11,017 nt of DNA from the NCBI GenBank assembly GCA_023438325.1, contig JAEXRB010000014.1, forward strand, positions 1-11,017, in the 5' to 3' direction. A program made the translations under genes and the position numbers. This DNA comes from Pseudomonadota bacterium (GTDB lineage Bacteria; Pseudomonadota; Gammaproteobacteria; Xanthomonadales; Xanthomonadaceae). Shown one piece after another: positions 1 to 5,813 of this stretch; the first letter of the stretch is position 1, and every line of letters starts with the position of its first letter. Under the pieces are notes generated by a model that saw only the letters and a program-made list of their open reading frames with translations, had not been told where the DNA came from and searched no databases.

Positions 1-147
1 GGCTTGAAGCGACATGGGCGTGCTCCAGGATGCGCCATTGGCGCCGGTGGTTCCGGCGGGTGCAACGCGACAGAGGGCCGCTTCGGCCGCAGGAGCGGCC
101 AATGCGATGGCGAGCGCGCTCAGGCGCAACAGATGGGATGGGAGCAT
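1..147 (-). CDS. 5' end of a secreted, probably beta-helix protein (partial)
   Basis: This is an open minus-strand frame of 49 codons that runs off the left edge without a stop. It starts at the ATG at 147-145, with a weak purine-rich GAGA six bases or so upstream. The first about 23 residues form a clear Sec signal peptide: a short polar start (MLPSHLLR), a hydrophobic core (LSALAIALAAP) and an AxA-type cleavage site around AAEAA. The mature start, with TTGANGASWSTPMSLQA, resembles the opening of right-handed parallel beta-helix proteins of the choice-of-anchor Q or polymorphic outer-membrane type, which often begin with a G-x-NG-S-W...LQ pattern. The family call is inference from this short stretch; the signal peptide is directly visible. 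The gene is divergent from the sigma factor gene at 236, so the two may share control. Substrate and final location (outer membrane or outside) cannot be told from this fragment. Confidence 0.7.
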   Translation of the reverse strand, partial: MLPSHLLRLSALAIALAAPAAEAALCRVAPAGTTGANGASWSTPMSLQA

Positions 148-190
148 GATGATCTCGACTGGCGTGGAATGGTGTGTGTCCAGTTGTTAA

Positions 191-204
191 CGCGGGATCA
201 CGGA
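191..204. promoter_or_regulatory. Candidate shared box in the divergent intergenic region of module 1
   Basis: The 88 bases between the secreted-protein start (147) and the sigma start (236) hold CGCGGGATCACGGA. A close variant, CGCCGGGGATACGGA on the minus strand at 5785-5771, lies in the equivalent divergent region of module 2. Here the GGGATCACGGA core ends 31 bases before the sigma start and lies 46 bases from the secreted-protein start. It could be a promoter element or operator for the sigma factor itself or another regulator. The match needs two small gaps, so chance is not excluded. I saw no convincing sigma-70 -35/-10 pair in this region. Confidence 0.3.
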
Positions 205-235
205 CAAAACCCCCGGAGTGATTAGAATCGGACGC

Positions 236-817
236 ATGGATGATTCAGGTTTCGCTCAGGACGTCAGCGCCCAGGACATCACCGCACTGCTCGCCGGCTG
301 GCGACAGGGCGACGTTCACGCGCGTGAAGCACTGACCCAGTGCGTGTACGTGAACGTGCGCGCCATCGCGGCACAGGCCCTGCGTGCGATGCCGGGCGCA
401 ACCTTGAGCGCCACGGATTTGGCGCACGAGGCGTTCTTGCGGCTGTTGGGAAGCGAACTGGATTGGGCCGACCGCCAGCATTTCTTCAGCGTGGCCGCGC
501 AGGCGACCCGGCAAGTGCTGATCGATGCGGCACGCAAGCGGCTCTCGGACAAGCGTGGCGGCAACGTCCCGCGCGTGGAGCTGGACGAAGTGCAGCACTT
601 GGCAACGGCGGAAAACGACGCGCAAATGATCCGCATCGACGAGGCCTTGCGTGACCTGTCGGTGCACAACCTGCGCCATGCGCAAGTGATCGAGATGGTT
701 TATTTTGGCGGGCTGAGCCGCAATGAAATCGCGACCGTGCTCGGGCTTTCCGACACCACCGTGGATCGTGACCTGCGCCTGGCCCGCGCTTGGCTCAAAG
801 CGGCACTGGCGCCATGA
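236..817 (+). CDS. ECF-like RNA polymerase sigma factor (Sigma70_ECF / TIGR02999-type)
   Basis: This encodes a 193-residue alternative sigma factor that would direct RNA polymerase to a small set of promoters. Region 2 spans roughly residues 15-95. It includes TDLAHEAFLRLL (60-71) and the family-typical HFFSVAAQATRQVLIDAARK stretch followed by KRGG. Region 4 is the C-terminal helix-turn-helix (GLSRNEIATVLGLSDTTVDR). The length fits the family. I chose ATG 236 because it leaves a normal short N-terminus before ITALLAGWRQGD; GTG 218 in frame is possible, and neither has a strong ribosome binding site. No anti-sigma gene is adjacent. Instead the stop overlaps the start of a membrane Ser/Thr kinase gene (ATGA, 814-817), which suggests kinase control. 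Thr60 sits where classical ECF sigmas carry the acidic DAED segment. It shares the fold and these motifs with the second sigma factor at 5129-5701. Confidence 0.9.
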   Translation: MDDSGFAQDVSAQDITALLAGWRQGDVHAREALTQCVYVNVRAIAAQALRAMPGATLSATDLAHEAFLRLLGSELDWADRQHFFSVAAQATRQVLIDAARKRLSDKRGGNVPRVELDEVQHLATAENDAQMIRIDEALRDLSVHNLRHAQVIEMVYFGGLSRNEIATVLGLSDTTVDRDLRLARAWLKAALAP

Positions 818-3495
818 GCGCGCCGTCACTGGCGCGCTATCAAGACGCTTTCGAGCGACTTTCAGCGCTTCCGCCGGACGAGCGCGAGGCGGCATTGGCG
901 GCGTTGGAGCTGGATCCCGATGAACGCGCCCTGCTGCGTCGCATGCTTGATGCCGATGCCAGTCAGGACGATCCCCTCGCACAAGCGTTGAGTGCTGCGG
1001 CGACGCAATGGGTCACGCCGCGCCGGGAACGCCTTGGCCCGTATCGTCTGCTGCGCGAGCTGGGTGCCGGCGGCATGGGCACGGTGTTTCTGGCCCAGCG
1101 CGTGGACGGGGCATTCACCCAGCATGTGGCGATCAAGCTGCTGCGCGGGTTTCCCACTGCCGAGGGCTTGCGTCGGCTACGTCAGGAGCGCCAGATTCTG
1201 GCTGGTCTGGATCATCCCAACATCGCCCGCCTGCTCGATGGCGGCGAAACGCTCGATGGCCAGCCATGGCTCGCGCTGGAATACATCGACGGCTTGCCGC
1301 TGCCCGTCCATGCCGCAGAACGTGCGCCGCGCTTGCGCGAGCGTCTGGCGCTGTTCGATGCGGTACTCGATGCCGTCGGCCATGCCCACCAGTGCCTGGT
1401 GATTCATCGCGACATCAAGCCGGCCAATGTGATCGTCAGTACCGCAGGCGAAGTGAAGCTGCTGGATTTCGGCATCGCCCGGCTGGTGGCTCTGGATACC
1501 GATCCAGACGACAACGCCACCTCGACCCGCATCTTCAGCGCCGGATACGCCAGCCCCGAACAGCGCGCCGGTGGCGCCATCACCACTGCTAGCGACATCT
1601 ACAGCCTTGGCGTCTTGCTGCGCGAACTGCTGGCCGGCCTGCCGCTGGATACCGAACTGACCGGCATCCTCGCCAAGGCCACCGACGAAGATCCGGCGCG
1701 GCGATACGTCAGTGCGGGCGAGTTTCGGGATGATCTGGATCGTTACCGTGATGGCCGCCCGGTACGCGCGGCACGTTTCACGCGCGCCTATCGGCTGCGC
1801 AAGTTCATCGGTCGCCATCGTCTTGGCGTGGCATTGTGCCTGCTGGGACTGGTGGCGCTTGGCGCATTTGTCTGGCGATTGGATATCGAACGCAACCGTG
1901 CCCTTGTCGCCGAGCGGGCTGCATCGCGTGATGCACAGCGGGCGAGGGCGGCGCTGACTTTCCTGACAGATGCCTTCGAGGCCGCCGCGCCGGGCAACGC
2001 CCTGAAGCAGGTGGTGAGCGTGCGCGAGTTGGTCGATCAGGCCAGCGCGCAGATGGACATGACAGCCATGGATCCGGCCGTGGCCGCATCGATCCAGCGC
2101 ATGTTGGGCCGCATGTACGACTCCTTCGGCGACAGCGAGGCAGCTTTGGAGCGCTTCCGGCTGGGGCTGGACGGCGCGCAGCCGGAGGGCCGTCTGCAGG
2201 CGCTGGAGCTGGCCCGGGACATGGATCAGTACGCCAACCTGCTCGGCATGGTGGATCGCACCTCCGAAGCGCGCGAGGTTGTCGATGCGGCACCGCAGTT
2301 GCGCGAGCATTTTGCTCCCGACGATGCCGTCGCGCGTGCGCACAGTCTTTTTTCGTTGGCCGTGTGGCACCGCAATGCCGGCCAGGCCAGTATGGCCATT
2401 CCGATGTTTCGGCAAGTGCTCGGGATGTCTGTCCAAGGCGTGGCGCTGCCGGTCGATCTCGAGCTGAGGACGGCAGGGTTCTTGTCATCGCAGCTGATTA
2501 AGCAGGGCTCCTGCGAGGAAGCGATCGCGGTTGTCGATGACGGTTTGCAGCGGCTTTCCGGTGCCAGTGTGTCCGAGGGGCGGCGTTGGTGGTTGTTGCG
2601 CAGTCGTGCTTCGGCCATGCGTGCTTGCGGGCGGCCTGATGTGGCCGAGACGGTATTGCGTGAATTGATCGCTACCCAGGGGCGGGCAGGTGGTGAAAGC
2701 GGCATGACGATGCTGCAACTGAAAAACGAACTGTCGATTGCGTTGGGTGATCAGGGGCGCTATCGCGAGGCGGTGGCCTTGATGCAGGAGGTGCACCTTC
2801 CCGAGGGGCTGGGGCCATTCAACCGTGCCGTCCTGCTCGCCAATCTGGGCAAAAGCTTTGATGACGCCGGTGACTATCCGCGCGCGCTGGAGCTGGTCGA
2901 GCAGGCCCGGGCGATCCTTGACGAGGGCGGCATCGATGTCGATAGCGATGGACAACGCACCATCGCGCGCATGCAAGCGCGCCTGCTGGCCCTGACCGGA
3001 CAGACGGAGGCGGCGCTTTCGGCGCTGAAACAATTGCGTGAACGGGCACGTCGGATCGACGGCGATGAATCGTCCGAATACATCAACGCCACTTGGCAGC
3101 TTGCCTTTGCGATGAGCCGGGCAGGGAAGGATGCGGAGGTGCCGGTGCTGCTCGACGAGGCGGAGCGTTTCTGGCGCAAGAAACTTCCCGCCACGCATCG
3201 TTCCTTCGCCTTGATCCACGGTGTCCGCGCCGATCTGGCAATGCGGGCCGGGCAATGGGAGGTCGCGGAGCACGCGCTGGATTCGGCACGGGAAATCCTT
3301 TCTCAAGCCGCCGCACCCCGCAGTGACGCGGCGGTGATGCAAGGCAAACAAGCTGACCTGCGCTTGCGTCAGGGCCGCGCCGATGAGGCCCGCAATCTGC
3401 TCCAGACAGCGCTTCCGGTGATGCGCGATGCCTTCCTGCCCGGGCAGGTCGACCGCGCCGCGGCCGAGCGTCTGGCCACGCAGTTGGGGATGTGA
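814..3495 (+). CDS. Membrane Ser/Thr protein kinase with C-terminal TPR domain
   Basis: This is an 893-residue Hanks-type kinase. The start at ATG 814 overlaps the sigma stop, implying translational coupling; an in-frame TTG at 790 would lie inside the sigma gene and is unlikely. In order it has an acidic helical leader (about 1-70), then a kinase domain. The domain has a glycine loop GAGGMGTV (84-91), ATP-binding Lys108, catalytic HRDIKPAN with Asp200, DFG with Asp218, an activation loop rich in Thr/Ser (NATSTRIFS) and YASPEQ. The HRD arginine is present, so it should be regulated by activation-loop phosphorylation. The C-lobe is compact. After a basic stretch (RKFIGRHR) comes one membrane helix, about 337-355, and then about 500 residues of degenerate TPR-like helical repeats, for example LGRMYDSFGDSEAALERF. 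By the positive-inside rule the kinase is cytoplasmic and the TPRs periplasmic. The likely target (inference) is the co-encoded sigma factor. Confidence 0.92.
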   Translation: MSAPSLARYQDAFERLSALPPDEREAALAALELDPDERALLRRMLDADASQDDPLAQALSAAATQWVTPRRERLGPYRLLRELGAGGMGTVFLAQRVDGAFTQHVAIKLLRGFPTAEGLRRLRQERQILAGLDHPNIARLLDGGETLDGQPWLALEYIDGLPLPVHAAERAPRLRERLALFDAVLDAVGHAHQCLVIHRDIKPANVIVSTAGEVKLLDFGIARLVALDTDPDDNATSTRIFSAGYASPEQRAGGAITTASDIYSLGVLLRELLAGLPLDTELTGILAKATDEDPARRYVSAGEFRDDLDRYRDGRPVRAARFTRAYRLRKFIGRHRLGVALCLLGLVALGAFVWRLDIERNRALVAERAASRDAQRARAALTFLTDAFEAAAPGNALKQVVSVRELVDQASAQMDMTAMDPAVAASIQRMLGRMYDSFGDSEAALERFRLGLDGAQPEGRLQALELARDMDQYANLLGMVDRTSEAREVVDAAPQLREHFAPDDAVARAHSLFSLAVWHRNAGQASMAIPMFRQVLGMSVQGVALPVDLELRTAGFLSSQLIKQGSCEEAIAVVDDGLQRLSGASVSEGRRWWLLRSRASAMRACGRPDVAETVLRELIATQGRAGGESGMTMLQLKNELSIALGDQGRYREAVALMQEVHLPEGLGPFNRAVLLANLGKSFDDAGDYPRALELVEQARAILDEGGIDVDSDGQRTIARMQARLLALTGQTEAALSALKQLRERARRIDGDESSEYINATWQLAFAMSRAGKDAEVPVLLDEAERFWRKKLPATHRSFALIHGVRADLAMRAGQWEVAEHALDSAREILSQAAAPRSDAAVMQGKQADLRLRQGRADEARNLLQTALPVMRDAFLPGQVDRAAAERLATQLGM

Positions 3496-3590
3496 TCGCT
3501 GCGCGGAGTCCGCAGGTCGATGCTCGGCGCAAGAGTGATCGGGCCGTAATGCTGTAAAAAGCAGTTCCGATTCCTCATTCCCGGCCCGGC

Positions 3591-4211
3591 ATGCCCATCG
3601 CTCCTGTCACTCTCGCCCTGATCGCGCTCACCTGCGCGGTGTCCTTCTTCGCCTGGAAGCAGCCTGACTTGCTGCAACGTCTGATCCTGTGGCCGCCGGC
3701 GATCGCACGCGGCAAGGAGTATTGGCGCTTGCTCAGCTACGGCTTCATCCACGCCGATGGGCAGCATCTGCTGTTCAACATGATCACGCTGTATTTCTTC
3801 GGCAGCGCGATGGAGAACTACCTGACCCAGCTGGGTTTGCCATGGCCGTGGGGATTCGTCGGCTTCTATCTGTCTGCCTTGCTGGTTTCGATTCTGCCCA
3901 GCTACCTGCGTCACCGCGCCGATCCCAATTACCGCAGCCTGGGGGCCTCGGGCGCGGTATCGGCGGTACTGTTTTCTTTCATCTTGATCCAGCCGTGGTC
4001 GCTGATCATCGTGTTCGTGGTGCCAGTGCCGGCGATCATCTACGCGGTGCTGTACGTGGGTTTCAGCATCTGGATGGAAAAGCGCGGGCGCGACAACGTG
4101 AATCACAGCGCGCATCTGTGGGGTGCAGGTTACGGCGTGCTGTTCACCGTGTTGTTGCAACCCAATGTGCTGGGGCACTTTTTCTCGGCCTTGATGAATC
4201 CCAGGTTCTGA
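3591..4211 (+). CDS. Rhomboid-family intramembrane serine protease
   Basis: This 206-residue inner-membrane protein is predicted to cut membrane proteins within or next to a transmembrane helix. It has the rhomboid signature set: FIHADGQHLLFN with His54, His59 and Asn63 in the loop/TM2 region, the nucleophile motif GASG with Ser120, and the dyad histidine at His175 in AHLWGAGYG. About six hydrophobic helices can be seen, the minimal six-TM rhomboid core with no cytoplasmic domain. Ser and His are both present, so it should be active rather than a pseudoprotease. No clear Shine-Dalgarno sequence precedes ATG 3591. It follows the kinase gene by 95 bases and converges on the acetyltransferase gene with 26 bases between stops. 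The substrate is unknown. It is not certain to belong to the neighbouring kinase module, since rhomboids of this type also stand alone. Confidence 0.9.
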   Translation: MPIAPVTLALIALTCAVSFFAWKQPDLLQRLILWPPAIARGKEYWRLLSYGFIHADGQHLLFNMITLYFFGSAMENYLTQLGLPWPWGFVGFYLSALLVSILPSYLRHRADPNYRSLGASGAVSAVLFSFILIQPWSLIIVFVVPVPAIIYAVLYVGFSIWMEKRGRDNVNHSAHLWGAGYGVLFTVLLQPNVLGHFFSALMNPRF

Positions 4212-4237
4212 TGGCCCGGGCCCTGGCCCTGGCAGCT

Positions 4238-4864
4238 TCAGTGGGTGGATGAGGATGCCGGTTTCTTCCCGCCACGCAGGTCCAGTCGCACCCGGATGAT
4301 GCCCGGATCGTCAGGCAGCACTTCGCGCCGGAAACCGAGCGACTCGGCCAGCGACAGCATGCCGGTGTTCTCGTCCAGCACGTCGCCGTAGATCTCGGTG
4401 AGGCGTTTGAGTTTGGCCCAACGGATCAGCTGCTTCATCAGCATGCGGCCCAACCCCTTGCCGGTGAGGAATCGGCTCACCAGGATTGCGAATTCGGCCC
4501 GCTGCGTGCCTTCGTCGATGGCCAGGCGCGCCACTGCGCCCACCAGCGCCTCGCCGGGAGGCAGCGGTTCGGCGGCGACGAGGGCAAATTGCGTGGCCGG
4601 GTCGATCGTGGTCAGGCGCCGGGTGAGGTCTGGCGTGAGTTCCTTGATCGGATGCAGGAAGCGCATCCGGATTTCCTCGGGCGAGAGCAGGGAGAAGGTC
4701 TGGCGGATCGGTTCGGCATCCGCCGGGTCGATCGGGCGTTGCCACAGCACGCGGCCATCGTCCAGTTGGATGCGACGTGACCAGGGTTGCGACATCGGCG
4801 TGGTTCGGATCGGCATGGGTCGGTAGCGGCTGGATGGAATCGAGCGGGACGCAATGATGCCCAT
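4238..4864 (-). CDS. GNAT-family N-acetyltransferase, stand-alone
   Basis: This encodes a 208-residue acetyltransferase that would move an acetyl group from acetyl-CoA to an amine, probably in the cytoplasm. The GNAT domain spans about residues 38-190. It includes a start resembling the acetyltransferase domain of the Pat/YfiQ protein lysine acetyltransferases (RPIDPADAEPIRQTFSLLSP, then EEIRMRF), a beta4 strand (AEFAILV, 123-129) and the acetyl-CoA pyrophosphate loop GKGLG at 135-139. The large CoA-ligase-like part of Pat is absent. I chose ATG 4864 because AAGGA at 4876-4872 lies seven bases upstream. An in-frame ATG at 4921 lacks such a site, and ATG 4795 (MSQPWS) would give the domain alone. 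It is convergent with the rhomboid gene. The substrate, protein or small molecule, cannot be decided from the sequence. Confidence 0.85.
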   Translation of the reverse strand: MGIIASRSIPSSRYRPMPIRTTPMSQPWSRRIQLDDGRVLWQRPIDPADAEPIRQTFSLLSPEEIRMRFLHPIKELTPDLTRRLTTIDPATQFALVAAEPLPPGEALVGAVARLAIDEGTQRAEFAILVSRFLTGKGLGRMLMKQLIRWAKLKRLTEIYGDVLDENTGMLSLAESLGFRREVLPDDPGIIRVRLDLRGGKKPASSSTH

Positions 4865-4871
4865 GGGCTTG

Positions 4872-4876
4872 TCCTT
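4872..4876 (-). promoter_or_regulatory. Ribosome binding site deciding the acetyltransferase start
   Basis: AAGGA on the minus strand lies seven bases before ATG 4864. None of the other in-frame ATGs (4921, 4816, 4795) has a comparable site, so this one favours the 208-residue product. Confidence 0.6.
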
Positions 4877-5128
4877 GGGAAGAGTGCCGGCAGGCACAAG
4901 CTGTATCGCGCAGACTGGCATGAAACACGCGCAAGTGTCTCCCAGGGCCGCATTTGTTGCAATGCAGCATGTTTCGGTGAGCCTGTTCCAGTTGCGCTTC
5001 CGATGCCTCTGGCAAGGGCAAAAAGACGGTTATATCGTGGAAAATCGTCGAAATGGGCACAAATGTCCGAGCCCGAGGGGTTTCGTGTCTTGATGTGCAG
5101 CACTTGGCCAGGAGGCGGCTGTCTTGCT

Positions 5129-5701
5129 TCAAGCCGCCATGCGATCACGCAGCCAGGCTTGTGCCAGCAGCCAGTCACGTTGCACCGTGCGGTCGCTGGT
5201 TCCCAGCGCGGCTGCGATCTCGCCCACATTCAGGCCGACGAAATAGCGCAGTTCCACGATCTGCGCCATGCGTGCATCGAACTGTTCCAGCTCGGTCAGT
5301 GCTGCATCCAGATCGATCAGGTCGCTGTCGCCGGGAATGGGCAGTTCCATCATTTGCGTGAAATCGTCGCGCAGCCAGCCACCACCGCGTTTGCTGGCCG
5401 TTGCCGCACGGACGCGGTCGATCAGGTGCTGACGCATCATCCGCGCCGCCGCGTTGAGCAAATGGGGGGTGTTTTCGAACGAGGCCGGCTCGTGGTCGAG
5501 CAGGCGCAGCAGCACGTCGTGCAGCAGTGCCGTGGTCTGGATCGTCTCGTGGCCCTGATGCCTGCTCAATTGGCGGGCGGCAATCTGGCGCAGATCGGCG
5601 TAGACCCGCGGCAGAAGGAGATCCAGCGCATCGCGGTCACCGGCCTGCCAGCGTTGCAGCAGCACGGTGGTGCCATCTTCATCGGGTCGTTCGGGATGCA
5701 T
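5129..5701 (-). CDS. ECF-like RNA polymerase sigma factor (Sigma70_ECF / TIGR02999-type), second copy
   Basis: This is a 190-residue sigma factor of the same family as the one at 236-817. Region 2 includes VLLQRWQAGDRDALDLLLPR (13-32), TTALLHDVLLRLL (56-68) and a stretch ending in MMRQHLIDRVRA, then SKRGGG. Region 4 ends in GLNVGEIAAALGTSDRTVQR. ATG 5701 is supported by TAAGG seven bases upstream. Thr56 and Thr57 fall in the position of the acidic DAED segment of classical ECF sigmas; Thr57 aligns with Thr60 of the first copy. No anti-sigma gene adjoins. The gene is divergent from the secreted-protein gene at 5814, and the kinase gene follows that gene at 7411, so this sigma is not in an operon with its presumed kinase, unlike module 1. 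Region 2.2 and the flanking sequence differ enough from copy 1 to suggest an old duplication or separate acquisition and different promoter specificity (inference). Confidence 0.9.
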   Translation of the reverse strand: MHPERPDEDGTTVLLQRWQAGDRDALDLLLPRVYADLRQIAARQLSRHQGHETIQTTALLHDVLLRLLDHEPASFENTPHLLNAAARMMRQHLIDRVRAATASKRGGGWLRDDFTQMMELPIPGDSDLIDLDAALTELEQFDARMAQIVELRYFVGLNVGEIAAALGTSDRTVQRDWLLAQAWLRDRMAA

Positions 5702-5760
5702 GGATGAACCTTACGGGTTGCCGCCGTGCCTGGGCAAGGTGAGTGGGCATGTCGGGGTTG

Positions 5761-5785
5761 CGCGGGATTTTCCGTATCCCCGGCG
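5761..5785. promoter_or_regulatory. Candidate operator/promoter box in the divergent intergenic region of module 2
   Basis: In the 112 bases between the sigma start (5701) and the secreted-protein start (5814) lies an inverted repeat, GGGAT (5764-5768), a seven-base spacer, and ATCCC (5776-5780). Its left arm shares CGCGGGAT with 191-198. Its right arm, read on the minus strand, gives CGCCGGGGATACGGA, close to CGCGGGATCACGGA at 191-204. The box ends 33 bases before the secreted-protein start. It is a reasonable candidate for a regulator or sigma recognition site serving both divergent genes, but it is short and untested. Confidence 0.3.
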
Positions 5786-5802
5786 AAATCACACTTTCAC
5801 CG

Positions 5803-5809
5803 AGGAGGT
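5803..5809 (+). promoter_or_regulatory. Strong ribosome binding site of the secreted protein
   Basis: AGGAGGT, a near-complete anti-16S match, lies four bases before ATG 5814. It fixes this start over the long in-frame extension upstream and suggests high translation, in contrast to the weak sites of most genes here. Confidence 0.8.
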
Positions 5810-5813
5810 CATC

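Noticed and set aside
1177..2436. Long minus-strand open frame opposite the first kinase gene
   Set aside because: It lies wholly antisense to a confident kinase gene; its translation is rich in His/Gln/Arg with no domain. Long shadow frames are expected in GC-rich DNA.
4213..4222. Ten-base palindrome GGCCCGGGCC between rhomboid and acetyltransferase stops
   Set aside because: It has no loop for an RNA hairpin and no T-run; such GC palindromes occur by chance at this base composition.
4311..5132. 273-codon minus-strand frame with CNKCGPG, overlapping the acetyltransferase in another frame
   Set aside because: More than half overlaps a confident GNAT domain in a different frame, and the rest has no convincing fold or ribosome binding site.
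5667..5813. Upstream extension of the secreted-protein frame
   Set aside because: It would bury the signal peptide inside the protein and overlap the divergent sigma gene; the AGGAGGT site fixes the start at 5814.
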